A stretch of 64,000 bases of DNA, taken from the NCBI RefSeq assembly GCF_904848625.1, contig NZ_CAJHCP010000006.1:248001-312000 (forward strand), written 5' to 3'. Under the pieces are notes generated by a model, which did no database searches, had not been told where the DNA came from, and saw nothing but the letters and a program-made list of their open reading frames with translations. This document shows positions 9,721-19,148 of the stretch, one piece after another (positions within the stretch are counted from its first letter, which is position 1; every line of letters starts with the position of its first letter). The DNA comes from Paraburkholderia metrosideri. Lineage in GTDB: Bacteria > Pseudomonadota > Gammaproteobacteria > Burkholderiales > Burkholderiaceae. The position numbers and the translations under genes were made by a program.

Positions 9721-10554
9721 TTAACGCTCCGCCACCGCCCCTTCCACCTTCCCCGCAATGGCTGCCGACAAACGCCGCAGATCGAGCAACGCCGCGTCCG
9801 CGCCTGGCAGACCTTCGAGGCTCGTGCCCAGCCGCTCGAGCGCGTCGACGACCGCATCGATACGCCTGGATTGCGTGGCGGCATGATCGATCAAACCGTG
9901 AATGGCCAGCGACACCGGGTCGTCGGCATTCGGCGTAATGCCATACGCGCAGAACGCGCTGCTTTCCGCCGAACGTTTCGCGTCGCAAGGCGTGCCGGTT
10001 GAATTGACGCTGGCGCTGGCCGCGGCCACTGCCGAGGCCGCCGGCACAATGATCCGCGCCGGATTGCCCACCGCCGTGCCGCGTGCGGGCACAGGCTTGG
10101 TCACTACGGCGTTCGAACCGATCTTCGCTTCCGCGCCAATCGTGAAGCCGCCGAGCACCTTCGCGCCCGCGCCCACAATCACGCCGCGCTCCAGCGTGGG
10201 ATGCCGTTTTGCGCCGCGCGTGAGCGACGTGCCGCCGAGCGTCACGCCCTGGTAGATCGTGCAGTCGTCGCCGATCTGCGCGGTTTCGCCGATCACCACA
10301 CCCATGCCGTGATCGATGAACACACGCCGCCCGAGCGTCGCGCCCGGATGGATTTCAATGCCGGTCATGAAGCGCGCCATCTGCGAAACGAAACGCGCGA
10401 GCCAGCGTCGCTTTGCCTGCCAGCACGCATGCGCGAGCCGGTGCAGCACGAGCGCATGCAGACCGGGATAACACGTGATGACTTCCCATGCGCTGCGAGC
10501 GGCGGGGTCGCGCTCGCGGATCGTGGCGATATCTTCGCGAAGTCTCGTGAACAT
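9721..10554 (-). CDS. cysE: Serine O-acetyltransferase with C-terminal extension
   Basis: Makes O-acetylserine from serine and acetyl-CoA, the first committed step to cysteine. The left-handed beta-helix hexapeptide repeats are clear ([27 protein letters not shown], and [21 protein letters not shown] with the catalytic His/Asp region). The N-terminus is the short type ([21 protein letters not shown]), lacking the long alpha-helical domain of E. coli CysE. After the core (about residue 170) there is an extra tail of roughly 105 residues ending in a helical, Leu-rich stretch. It does not end in the Ile that docks into cysteine synthase in E. coli. The start at 10552-10554 is chosen over an upstream in-frame codon by family fit. 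Confidence 0.9.
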   Translation of the reverse strand: MFTRLREDIATIRERDPAARSAWEVITCYPGLHALVLHRLAHACWQAKRRWLARFVSQMARFMTGIEIHPGATLGRRVFIDHGMGVVIGETAQIGDDCTIYQGVTLGGTSLTRGAKRHPTLERGVIVGAGAKVLGGFTIGAEAKIGSNAVVTKPVPARGTAVGNPARIIVPAASAVAAASASVNSTGTPCDAKRSAESSAFCAYGITPNADDPVSLAIHGLIDHAATQSRRIDAVVDALERLGTSLEGLPGADAALLDLRRLSAAIAGKVEGAVAER

Positions 10555-10745
10555 GGCAGGGTCTGGATTGTGTCGTGGGAAAAACCGCCCGCGGGTCAGG
10601 CCAGATGGGCCTCGCGCGACGGCATCGCTGCCGCATAGCACAGCAGCAGCTTTACTTATAACGTTTCGAGGATTGTAGGGCGATTGTGCGAAGCCTGCCG
10701 GAAGCCCACGCTGCCGGCAAGGTCGTCAGAAGAATGCGGGTGGGC

Positions 10746-11600
10746 TCAGGACGTGCCGCCGTCCGTGTGCTTCGCCTTCAGCAGAATGTGCTTGGCGATT
10801 CCGCGCACGATATTCACTTCCTCACGCTCCAGACCGGAACGCGCGAACAGCCGCCGCAAACGCGACATCAGCTTCTTCGGGTTGGCAGGGTCGAGAAACT
10901 CCAGCGCGACTAGCGCGCTTTCAAGGTGCGTGAACATGCTCTCGATGTCGTCGCTTGCCGCGCGCGGACCTGCCGGTTCGCCTGGTCCTGCTGCGCCCGC
11001 TGAAGCGGCGGCCGATGCGACGGGCGTCAGATCATCCGCCGACAGATACCGTGTGCGCAACTCGTACGCCAGCACCTGCACGGCCTGCGCGAGATTCAGC
11101 GAACTGTATGCGGGATTGGCCGGAATATGCGCGAGCGCGCTGCATCGCTCGACATCTTCATTCGACAAACCCGTGCGCTCGTTGCCGAACACCAGCGCGA
11201 TCTCGCCATGCACGGCCTGCTCGTGCGCGACGCTGGCGGCGGCACGCGGGGTCCACTGCGGCGGCCCGTATTCACGCAGACGCGCGGTCAGCGCGATCGA
11301 CCAATGCACGCCGATCAGCGCGTCGGCGAGCGTTGGGACCACGTGCGCGGAGGCCAGTACGTCGTCAGCGCCAGCAGCCATCGCGATCGCTTCGGGATCG
11401 CTCTGGACGTGCGGCACGCGCGGCGACACCAGCACGAGCCGCGAAAAACCCATGGTTTTCAGCGCCCGCGCCGCCGCGCCGACATTACCTGGATGACTCG
11501 GCTCGACGAGCACGAAGCGGGTCGACGTGAAGCCGCCGCGCACGTCGGCGACGTCTGGATCGGAGGAATTGTGCGGGTGGTCCACGATGAAGTCCTGCAA
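10746..11600 (-). CDS. trmJ: tRNA/rRNA methyltransferase of the TrmH (SPOUT) family, TrmJ-like
   Basis: SPOUT-fold SAM-dependent 2'-O-ribose methyltransferase. TrmJ modifies position 32 of several tRNAs; that substrate is assigned by family. Motifs: FVLVEPSHPGNVGAAARALKTMGFSRLVLVSPR (motif 1), LVFGNERTGLSNEDVERC (motif 2) and IPANPAYSSLNLAQAVQVLAYELR (motif 3, the SAM-binding knot). A C-terminal helical domain with KLMSRLRRLFAR follows. It has 284 residues. About 20 residues between motif 3 and the C-terminal domain are Ala/Gly-rich and look like a linker. It is divergent from suhB. Confidence 0.9.
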   Translation of the reverse strand: MQDFIVDHPHNSSDPDVADVRGGFTSTRFVLVEPSHPGNVGAAARALKTMGFSRLVLVSPRVPHVQSDPEAIAMAAGADDVLASAHVVPTLADALIGVHWSIALTARLREYGPPQWTPRAAASVAHEQAVHGEIALVFGNERTGLSNEDVERCSALAHIPANPAYSSLNLAQAVQVLAYELRTRYLSADDLTPVASAAASAGAAGPGEPAGPRAASDDIESMFTHLESALVALEFLDPANPKKLMSRLRRLFARSGLEREEVNIVRGIAKHILLKAKHTDGGTS

Positions 11601-12049
11601 GCTAAAGACGCATATGGTAGCGCCAACCCTCTACCGGTTCAGAATTTTGCGCAGGTCTGAGGCGGCCGGGCGGGACGTAATAGCAACGCAAACGCGCACG
11701 ACGCGCGCAAGTTTGCACATCGCCTCCTGCTCCGGCGACACGTACGCTGCTGTCCCTGCCGCAGGCCGCCCCCGGCCCGATCGACCGCTGCACCGTGCGA
11801 ACGCTGCCACGTCGCCCGGAGTCAGGTAAAATACCAATATTCGCGTCCGGTTTGCTTTCACTCCAAGCCGGGCGTCTCGTTCTTATCCAATTCGTCTCCG
11901 TCGGCGGAATGCGCACCGGTTCTTTACCGGGCGGGCGTTCCGTGCTGTTTCCGCGCCTCTTCGGGGCGCCCAGTTAGCGCAGGTGTAGCGCGCTCGTTTG
12001 CACATTTACCGGCCAGCAGCCGTGCTGCCCCGGCACAAGGATCCGTCTC
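11601..12049. other. Divergent intergenic region between trmJ and suhB
   Basis: About 450 bases that must hold the promoters of both divergent genes and the long suhB leader. TAAAAT at 11826-11831 is a possible plus-strand -10, but no good -35 stands in front of it. Short open frames on the minus strand (11602-11916) have no recognisable features. No tRNA or other known RNA fold is seen. Confidence 0.45.
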
Positions 12050-12853
12050 ATGCATCCCATGCTCAATATCGCTGTGAAGGCCGCGCGCCGCGCAGCCCAG
12101 ATCATCAACCGCGCGTCGCTCGACCTCGATCTGATCCAGGTCAGCAAGAAACAGCACAACGATTTCGTCACGGAGGTCGACAAAGCGTCTGAAGCGGCGA
12201 TCATCGACACGCTGAAGACCGCCTACCCCGATCACGCGATCCTCGCCGAAGAATCCGGCAAGTCGGACAACGAGTCCGAATACCAGTGGATCATCGATCC
12301 GCTCGACGGCACCACCAACTTCATTCACGGCTTCCCGTACTACTGCGTGTCGATCGCGCTCGCCCACAAGGGCATCGTGACGCAAGCCGTGGTCTACGAT
12401 CCGACCCGCAACGACCTGTTCACCGCTTCGCGCGGCCGTGGCGCGTTCCTGAACGATCGCCGCATCCGCGTGGCCAAGCGTGACCGCCTGGCCGATGGCC
12501 TGATCGGCACCGGCTTCCCGTTCCGCGAAAAGGACGGCCTCGAAGCGTACGGCCGCCAGTTCGCCGAAATGACCGAAGCCTGCGCGGGCCTGCGTCGTCC
12601 GGGCGCTGCCGCACTCGATCTGGCGAACGTCGCCGCCGGCCGCATGGACGGTTTCTTCGAACAGGGTCTGAATGCGTGGGACGTCGCTGCGGGCAGCCTG
12701 CTGATCACCGAAGCCGGTGGTCTCGTTGGCAACTACACGGGTGACTCGGACTTCCTGCACATCGGCGAAATCGTCGCGGGCAACCCGAAGATTTACGCGC
12801 AGATGATTCCCGTCCTGTCGCGCTACAGCCGCACCCGTCAGCAGGCTGACTAA
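12050..12853 (+). CDS. suhB: Inositol-1-monophosphatase family protein SuhB
   Basis: Li-sensitive Mg-dependent phosphatase fold. In E. coli SuhB also joins the Nus complex and helps rRNA antitermination. It has 267 residues, as in E. coli. Metal-site motifs: [38 protein letters not shown] (about 82-98) and the C-terminal [15 protein letters not shown]. The start [15 protein letters not shown] matches the family. A factor-independent terminator follows at 12931-12954. A roughly 200-base leader upstream is in keeping with the known regulation of suhB by its own leader in E. coli, but that is inference here. Confidence 0.95.
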   Translation: MHPMLNIAVKAARRAAQIINRASLDLDLIQVSKKQHNDFVTEVDKASEAAIIDTLKTAYPDHAILAEESGKSDNESEYQWIIDPLDGTTNFIHGFPYYCVSIALAHKGIVTQAVVYDPTRNDLFTASRGRGAFLNDRRIRVAKRDRLADGLIGTGFPFREKDGLEAYGRQFAEMTEACAGLRRPGAAALDLANVAAGRMDGFFEQGLNAWDVAAGSLLITEAGGLVGNYTGDSDFLHIGEIVAGNPKIYAQMIPVLSRYSRTRQQAD

Positions 12854-12930
12854 GTCTTACCGAGCCGCTTGCCGTCGTGCCGTTCCTCATTCAGGTTCGG
12901 CGCTCGCACCCGGCGGATGAAATGACACGT

Positions 12931-12954
12931 AAAAAGCGGCTTAGGCCGCTTTTT
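12931..12954 (+). terminator. Intrinsic terminator after suhB
   Basis: AAAAAGCGGC and GCCGCTTTTT pair perfectly around a TTAG loop, with a T-tract in the right arm. It lies 78 bases after the suhB stop and before lplT, so it probably separates the two transcripts. Confidence 0.85.
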
Positions 12955-13115
12955 CGTTTGCAGGCCTGCATCGCGCGGGCGTTCGTGCTACAAAGCCAGA
13001 TGCCGCGCCGGTGCGTGGCGACACATTGCGACGTGTTGATCCACCGGCTGCATTTCGCGCGTTTTTTCTGCGCCCTGCTTGCAGCCAGACCGGCGTGCAG
13101 CTTCCGATCCGCTTC

Positions 13116-14414
13116 ATGAAAAAAGGCTTCTACACAATCATTGCGGCGCAATTCATTTCGTCGCTCGCGGACAATGCACTGCTGATCGCCGCCATCGCGC
13201 TGCTCTCAGTGATCCGTTCGGCCGCCTGGGTCACCCCGCTGCTGCAAATTTTCTTCACCGTTTCCTATGTGCTGCTTGCACCCTTCGTCGGCGCGTTCGC
13301 CGACTCGATGCAAAAGCGCCACGTGATGTTCATCTCGAATGCGCTGAAGGCAAGCGGTTGCCTGATGATGATCGCCGGCGTTCATCCGATGATTGCCTAC
13401 GGCGTGGTCGGCTTCGGCGCCGCCGCGTATTCGCCGGCCAAGTACGGCATCCTGACCGAACTGTTGCCCGCCGAAAAACTCGTCAAGGCGAACGCGTGGC
13501 TCGAATCGGCGACGGTTTTATCGACGATTGTCGGCACGATGGTCGGCGGTGCGCTGATCAGCACATTCGCCGACAAATTTGTCTCGCACGCACATCTCCC
13601 GCTGATCCGCTCCGCCGCCGACCTCGCGATGTTCGCCGTGATGATCACGTACGCGATCGCCGCCGCGATCAACATGTTCATTCCCGACACCGGCGCACGT
13701 TATGAAAGCCGGCTAAACGAACCAAAGAAACTGATCGGCGACTTTTATCATTGCTTCAACGTGCTGTGGGCCGACAAACTCGCGCAGATCGCGCTGTGGG
13801 TCACAACGCTGTTGTGGGGCGGCGCTGTTACGCTGCAATTGCTGGTGCTCAAATGGGCCAACGTGAATCTCGGGCTATCGCTGTCGAAAGCGGCGGTCAT
13901 GCAAGGCGTGACAGGCCTGGGCATTGCCGTAGGCGCGGCAGCCGCCGCCGCGCTGATTCCGTTGCGCAAATCGCTGCGCGTGCTGCCGGTCGGCATTCTC
14001 ATGGGCCTCGTGGCAATCGCAGTGGCCTTCTACAACAAGGACCTTTTCCCGCCAGGCGCGGGCATTCGCATCGGCTCGTTCGTCGCTCCGCTCTACATCC
14101 TGCTTGCCTATCCGCTGATGATCCTGCTCGGCGCGCTGTCGGGCTTTTTCATTGTGCCGATGAACGCGATTCTTCAGCATCGTGGCGCAACGCTGCTGTC
14201 TGCGGGGCACTCGATCGCGGTGCAGAATTTCAATCAGAATCTGGCCGTGCTGCTGATGCTCGGCGTCTATGCGTTGCTGCTCACCGCGAAAATGCCGGCG
14301 CAGTGGATCATTGTGGTGTTCGGCAGTTTCATTACGTTCATGATGTGGCTCGCAAAACGACGCAGCGCAGTGAACGAGCGTACGGTGGATATGCGGGCAA
14401 TGGTGGAGGAATAA
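13116..14414 (+). CDS. lplT: Lysophospholipid transporter, major facilitator family
   Basis: Inner-membrane MFS protein of 432 residues with about 12 hydrophobic helices. It begins MKKGFYTIIAAQFISSLADNALL, the LplT-type N-terminus, and carries ADSMQKRHVMFISNALK (MFS motif A region). LplT flips lysophospholipids from the periplasmic face for re-acylation. In E. coli it is next to aas; here no aas is adjacent, and the gene stands alone between suhB and mutS. The start at 13116 is chosen because the upstream 35 codons (RVDPPAAFRAFFLRP and similar) look non-coding. The transport role is by family similarity. Confidence 0.88.
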   Translation: MKKGFYTIIAAQFISSLADNALLIAAIALLSVIRSAAWVTPLLQIFFTVSYVLLAPFVGAFADSMQKRHVMFISNALKASGCLMMIAGVHPMIAYGVVGFGAAAYSPAKYGILTELLPAEKLVKANAWLESATVLSTIVGTMVGGALISTFADKFVSHAHLPLIRSAADLAMFAVMITYAIAAAINMFIPDTGARYESRLNEPKKLIGDFYHCFNVLWADKLAQIALWVTTLLWGGAVTLQLLVLKWANVNLGLSLSKAAVMQGVTGLGIAVGAAAAAALIPLRKSLRVLPVGILMGLVAIAVAFYNKDLFPPGAGIRIGSFVAPLYILLAYPLMILLGALSGFFIVPMNAILQHRGATLLSAGHSIAVQNFNQNLAVLLMLGVYALLLTAKMPAQWIIVVFGSFITFMMWLAKRRSAVNERTVDMRAMVEE

Positions 14415-14573
14415 TCCTGCAGGCGAGGCGAATTGGCTTCAATTGCACGAACGCGAGACGCGACGCGAGTACGTGAGGCCTGCTTCACGGATTGGCCGTC
14501 CGGCCAGGGTCCGTTCGACACGCTGGCGGGTTAAACTCACGCCCTGAACAGCTTACGCAAGAGAACACCAAGG

Positions 14574-17255
14574 ATGGGCATTCAAACCGCAGCGGCCAAC
14601 GACGTCGCACAACACACTCCCATGATGCAGCAGTACCTGCGCATCAAAGCGGAGCATCCGGGCACGCTGGTGTTCTACCGGATGGGCGACTTCTATGAAC
14701 TCTTTTTCGACGACGCGGAAAAAGCCGCGCGTCTGCTCGACCTGACGCTCACGCAACGCGGCGCGTCGGGCGGCAATCCGATCAAGATGGCGGGCGTGCC
14801 GCATCACGCGGCTGAACAGTATCTGGCCAAACTGGTGAAGCTTGGCGAGTCGATCGCGATTTGCGAACAGATCGGCGATCCGGCTACGTCGAAAGGACCA
14901 GTCGAACGCAAGGTGGTCCGCGTCGTCACACCGGGCACGCTGACCGACGCCGCGCTGCTGTCCGATAAAAACGATGTGTACCTGCTGTCCCTGTGCGTCG
15001 CGCACAACCGCCGCGGCGTGGCGACTAGCGTCGGCCTCGCGTGGCTGAACCTCGCGAGCGGCGCGTTGCGCCTCGCCGAAGTGGCGCCCGACCAGGTCGC
15101 CGCAGCACTCGAACGAATTCGTCCTGCCGAAGTGCTGGTTGCCGACACGCTCGCGGAATCGGCCGGATGGACGCCGCCCGTCAACGCCGGCGCCCTCACC
15201 CGTGTGCCCACCTGGCATTTCGATATCACCTCGGGCACCCAGCGTTTGTGCGACCAGCTCGAAGTGGCGGGCCTCGACGGCTTTGGCGCCCATTCGCTGA
15301 CCTGCGCGTGCGGCGCGGCCGGCGCGTTGCTGTTGTATGCCGCCGCGACGCAGGGTCAGCAATTGCGCCATGTGCGCAGCCTGAAAGTCGAATACGAATC
15401 CGAATATATCGGCCTCGACCCCGCCACGCGCCGCAATCTCGAACTCACCGAAACGCTGCGCGGCACTGAGTCGCCCACGCTGTGTTCATTGCTCGACACC
15501 TGCTGCACGACCATGGGCAGCCGTTTGCTGCGCCACTGGCTGCATCATCCGCCGCGCGAATCTGCGGTAGCGCAGGCGCGTCAGCAGGCAATCGGCGCGT
15601 TGCTCGATGCGCCGCCCACGGCAAGCGTCGACGCATTGCGCGGCTCGCTGCGGCAAATCTCCGACATCGAGCGGATCACCGGGCGTCTCGCACTGCTGTC
15701 GGCACGTCCGCGCGATCTGTCCAGCCTGCGCGACACGTTCATTGCGCTGCCCGAACTGCGCGCACAAATCGCCGCTGTTTCGTCGACCGCAGATTCGCTC
15801 GCGCGTATCGATGCGTCGATGGAACCGCCAGAGGCCTGCGTCGAATTGCTCACGCGCGCCATTGCGCAGGAACCGGCCGCGATGGTGCGCGACGGTGGCG
15901 TGATCGCGCGAGGCTACGATGCGGATCTCGACGAACTACGCGATATTTCGGAGAACTGCGGGCAGTTCCTGATCGACCTCGAAACACGCGAACGTGCGCG
16001 CACCGGCATTAACAATCTGCGTGTCGAGTACAACAAGGTGCACGGCTTCTATATCGAAGTCACGCGTGGCCAGACCGACAAGGTGCCCGACGACTATCGC
16101 CGCCGCCAGACGCTGAAGAACGCCGAGCGCTACATCACGCCGGAACTGAAAACGTTCGAAGACAAGGCGCTGTCCGCGCAGGAACGCGCACTGGCCCGCG
16201 AGCGCTCGTTGTACGACACGTTGCTGCAGGCGCTGCTGCCTTTTATTCCGGATTGTCAGCGTGTTGCGTCGGCGCTTGCCGAACTCGATCTGCTGGCCGC
16301 CTTTGCCGAACGCGCCCGCGCATTGGATTGGGTCGCTCCTTCGTTCTCCCCCGACACGGGTATCGAGATCGAACAGGGCCGGCACCCGGTGGTCGAGGCG
16401 CAAGTCGAACAGTTCATCGCCAACGACTGCACACTCACGCCCGAGCGCAAACTGCTGCTGATCACCGGCCCGAACATGGGCGGTAAATCGACTTTCATGC
16501 GACAAACCGCGTTGATCGCATTGCTGGCCTACGTGGGCAGCTATGTGCCGGCGCGGCGTGCAACGTTCGGACCGATCGACCGCATCTTCACGCGAATCGG
16601 CGCTGCGGACGATCTGGCCGGCGGCCGTTCGACTTTCATGGTGGAGATGACCGAGGCCGCGGCGATCCTGAACGACGCGACGCCGCAAAGTCTCGTATTG
16701 ATGGATGAAATTGGCCGTGGCACGTCGACGTTCGACGGGCTGGCGCTGGCCTGGGCAATTGCACGACACCTGCTGTCGCACAACGGCTGCCATACGCTGT
16801 TTGCCACCCATTACTTCGAACTGACGCAACTGCCAGCAGAGTTCCCGCAGGCAGCCAATGTGCATCTGTCCGCCGTCGAACACGGGCACGGCATCGTGTT
16901 CCTGCACGCGGTCAACGAAGGCCCCGCTAATCAGAGTTACGGCTTGCAGGTCGCCCAACTCGCCGGCGTGCCGAACGCGGTGATCCGCGCGGCGCGTAAG
17001 CATCTCGCGCATCTGGAACAGCAATCCGCCGCTCAACCCGCACCGCAACTCGACCTGTTTGCGTCGCCCGCGCCGATGCTGGTCGAAGACGCAGACGATG
17101 AGCGCGACGCCACAGCGCAAGCTGTGCCGCCATCCATGCAGGAACTCGTCGAGCGATTGCGGGGCATCGATCCCAACGATCTGCGCCCGCGCGAAGCACT
17201 CGACCTGCTGTACGAACTGCACGAACTGGCCGCCGCGCCGGATGCGGATCATTGA
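14574..17255 (+). CDS. mutS: DNA mismatch repair protein MutS
   Basis: Recognises mismatches and small loops in newly made DNA and recruits MutL. It has 893 residues (E. coli 853). The mismatch-reading motif is [15 protein letters not shown] (residues about 28-42; Phe-x-Glu). The core and clamp follow, then the ABC-type ATPase: Walker [14 protein letters not shown] (about 632-644), Walker [17 protein letters not shown] and [12 protein letters not shown] [11 protein letters not shown]. The C-terminal tetramer region ([19 protein letters not shown]) is present. The next gene begins 14 bases before the mutS stop, suggesting translational coupling. Confidence 0.98.
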   Translation: MGIQTAAANDVAQHTPMMQQYLRIKAEHPGTLVFYRMGDFYELFFDDAEKAARLLDLTLTQRGASGGNPIKMAGVPHHAAEQYLAKLVKLGESIAICEQIGDPATSKGPVERKVVRVVTPGTLTDAALLSDKNDVYLLSLCVAHNRRGVATSVGLAWLNLASGALRLAEVAPDQVAAALERIRPAEVLVADTLAESAGWTPPVNAGALTRVPTWHFDITSGTQRLCDQLEVAGLDGFGAHSLTCACGAAGALLLYAAATQGQQLRHVRSLKVEYESEYIGLDPATRRNLELTETLRGTESPTLCSLLDTCCTTMGSRLLRHWLHHPPRESAVAQARQQAIGALLDAPPTASVDALRGSLRQISDIERITGRLALLSARPRDLSSLRDTFIALPELRAQIAAVSSTADSLARIDASMEPPEACVELLTRAIAQEPAAMVRDGGVIARGYDADLDELRDISENCGQFLIDLETRERARTGINNLRVEYNKVHGFYIEVTRGQTDKVPDDYRRRQTLKNAERYITPELKTFEDKALSAQERALARERSLYDTLLQALLPFIPDCQRVASALAELDLLAAFAERARALDWVAPSFSPDTGIEIEQGRHPVVEAQVEQFIANDCTLTPERKLLLITGPNMGGKSTFMRQTALIALLAYVGSYVPARRATFGPIDRIFTRIGAADDLAGGRSTFMVEMTEAAAILNDATPQSLVLMDEIGRGTSTFDGLALAWAIARHLLSHNGCHTLFATHYFELTQLPAEFPQAANVHLSAVEHGHGIVFLHAVNEGPANQSYGLQVAQLAGVPNAVIRAARKHLAHLEQQSAAQPAPQLDLFASPAPMLVEDADDERDATAQAVPPSMQELVERLRGIDPNDLRPREALDLLYELHELAAAPDADH

Positions 17256-18597
17256 CGCACACAGTGTCCCGCCGCGCCCGCGCCCATTTCGCGCGGCGCT
17301 AGGCTTCGCATTCATGCATGGTCTGGCGGCGGCGCTGGCGGGTCTGTCAGCCTGCTACGCCGCCCCGGCCTACGCTGACACGGCACATTTCTCCTTCGCG
17401 GTGCTCGGCGACACGTTGCGCAGCCCCGCAGACGAACCCGCCACGCAGCGGCTGATCGAAGCGATCAATCGTGAACGCGACATCGCGTTCATCGTCTACA
17501 ACGGCAATCTGAAAGGTGCGAAAGAAGCCTGCCGCGACGGGCTTTATGAGCGACGCCATGCGTTGCTCGAGGCCTCGCGTGCTGCCCTTTTCTTCATTCC
17601 CGGACAGCATGACTGGGTCGATTGCGGCACCCCCGAGGCGGGCAGCTTCGATCCGGTCGAACGGCTCGACCAGTTACGTCAAACCATTTTCGCGGACGCC
17701 ACGTCGATGGGCCAGAACCCCATTGCGCTAACGCGGGAAAGCGAAGTCTCACGCTTTCGTCCTTATCGTGAGAACGTGCGCTGGCTAGTGGGCGATACGG
17801 TATTTGTCGGGCTGAACGCGCCGAGCCCCAACAATCACTATCTGACTGCGGGCGGCCGCAATGGCGAATTCGAAGACCGCGTGATCGCCAATGCATTCTG
17901 GCTGGAGCACGCGGGCGAATATGCAAAACGGCGCGACGCGCGCGCGATCGTCATCTTCATTCAAGGCGACCCCGACCCGGAACGTTACGAGCGGCCCGAC
18001 CGCTTCGCGTGGCTGCGCTTTGCGCACAACTCGCGCCGTGACGGCTTTCTGGAATTCAAACGAAGCCTGGTCAAACTCGCGGAGATTTTCCACGGACCGG
18101 TGCTGGTGGTTCATTGCGACGACGAACGTGCGAACGGCGGCTTCGTGATCGATCAGCCGCTGCGCAATGATAAGGGAATGCTGGTCACCAATCTGACGCG
18201 GGTCGCGTTAGCGCCGCATGATCGACTTAACCAGTGGGTTCAGTTTGACGTGAGTGCGGGCCGGAAACCGCCATTCCGCGTGAGCCTGCGCGATGTGCCG
18301 AAGCAATTGCCGATGCCCACCGTACAACCTGTGTTGCCGCACGACCAACCAGCGGCTTCGATGCCTGCAGCACCGGCACTCGGGCCGGCCTCGGAATTGC
18401 CGCCATTGCTGCAGACACCTGGCGCTTCGCAGCCGAGCCCGCAAGATCAGCAACTACGCATACCCGCTGATCAGGGTGGCGGCGATTATGGGCCAGCCAT
18501 CTCGACCGTGCCCGCCTCGGCTACGCTGCCCTACATGCCGGGCGCCGCGTCCAGCGTGCCCGGCATTCCGGCAAGTTCAGTGCAGCGTGGGCCCTGA
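17242..18597 (+). CDS. Exported calcineurin-phosphoesterase-like protein with degenerate motifs
   Basis: A 451-residue protein with an N-terminal signal (hydrophobic [29 protein letters not shown], residues about 18-46, cleavage near AYA|D). The mature part keeps the outline of the metallophosphoesterase fold: [46 protein letters not shown] and [10 protein letters not shown]. At each canonical spot the metal ligands are changed: GDxH is GDT, GDxxD is GNLKG, GNHD is GQHD and GHxH is VHCDD. It may not be an active phosphatase. The last 110 residues are Pro/Ala-rich and low in complexity. The ATG overlaps the mutS stop by 14 bases; an ATG at 17314 would also leave most of the signal. No function assigned. 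Confidence 0.72.
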   Translation: MRIIDAHSVPPRPRPFRAALGFAFMHGLAAALAGLSACYAAPAYADTAHFSFAVLGDTLRSPADEPATQRLIEAINRERDIAFIVYNGNLKGAKEACRDGLYERRHALLEASRAALFFIPGQHDWVDCGTPEAGSFDPVERLDQLRQTIFADATSMGQNPIALTRESEVSRFRPYRENVRWLVGDTVFVGLNAPSPNNHYLTAGGRNGEFEDRVIANAFWLEHAGEYAKRRDARAIVIFIQGDPDPERYERPDRFAWLRFAHNSRRDGFLEFKRSLVKLAEIFHGPVLVVHCDDERANGGFVIDQPLRNDKGMLVTNLTRVALAPHDRLNQWVQFDVSAGRKPPFRVSLRDVPKQLPMPTVQPVLPHDQPAASMPAAPALGPASELPPLLQTPGASQPSPQDQQLRIPADQGGGDYGPAISTVPASATLPYMPGAASSVPGIPASSVQRGP

Positions 18598-19116
18598 CTG
18601 GCTGTCGTCTTCCTCGTCGTCTTCGTCGAGGACTTCAAGGCCGTCGGCGCCATGTGCATGTTCGTGCTGGATTTCGTCTTCGGTCGCGGGACGCACGTCT
18701 TTCACGGTCAGTGCAAAACGCAGCGCCATACCGGCGAGCGGGTGGTTGCCGTCCAGCACCACTTTGTCTTCCGCCACGTCGGTGACCACGTAGACGAGCG
18801 AATCGAGATCTTCGTCGCCTTCTTCCGGCGTGCCCTCGAATTGCATACCGACTTCGAGCGGTTCCGGGAAGCGATCACGCGGCTCGATCTTCACCAGATC
18901 GGGGTCGTACTCGCCGAACGCGTCTTGCGGTTCAAGCTGGATCGAAGTCTCGAAGCCGGCCTCGTGGCCGTCGAGCTCTTCCTCGATCTTGGGGAACGTG
19001 CCATCATAGCCGCCGTGCAGATAGACCATCGGCTCGTCGCTTTCTTCAATCAGATTGCCCTGCGCATCCGATAGCTTATAAGCGACCGACACGACGGTGT
19101 TCTTTGCGATTTTCAT
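18577..19116 (-). CDS. slyD: FKBP-type peptidyl-prolyl isomerase SlyD-like
   Basis: FKBP prolyl isomerase with the chaperone IF (insert-in-flap) domain. It has 179 residues from MKIAKNTVVSVAYKL. Motifs: LIEESDEPMVYLHGGYDG, PKIEEELDGHEAGF (FKBP core), EPQDAFGEYDPDLV (IF domain) and LDGNHPLAGMALRF. The C-terminal tail has few histidines (HEHAHG) and is acidic (DEDDEEDD), so nickel binding is probably weaker than in E. coli SlyD with its His-rich tail. The start at 19114-19116 fits the family; an upstream in-frame ATG lies inside the divergent gene. Its stop overlaps the convergent upstream gene by 21 bases. Confidence 0.93.
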   Translation of the reverse strand: MKIAKNTVVSVAYKLSDAQGNLIEESDEPMVYLHGGYDGTFPKIEEELDGHEAGFETSIQLEPQDAFGEYDPDLVKIEPRDRFPEPLEVGMQFEGTPEEGDEDLDSLVYVVTDVAEDKVVLDGNHPLAGMALRFALTVKDVRPATEDEIQHEHAHGADGLEVLDEDDEEDDSQSGPTLH

Positions 19117-19140
19117 TCGATTCTCCAGAATACAGCTCAC

Positions 19141-19146
19141 ATTATA
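19141..19146 (-). promoter_or_regulatory. slyD -10 element
   Basis: On the minus strand this reads TATAAT, 25 bases before the slyD ATG. A -35 box is not clear at 16-18 bases upstream (GTCAGT-like at best). The element lies two bases before the start codon of the divergent oxygenase gene (19149), so transcription of slyD starts almost on the start codon of its neighbour. Confidence 0.5.
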
Positions 19147-19148
19147 CG

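Noticed and set aside
11602..11916. Frames in the trmJ-suhB gap
   Set aside because: No domain, no ribosome-binding site and composition unlike neighbours.
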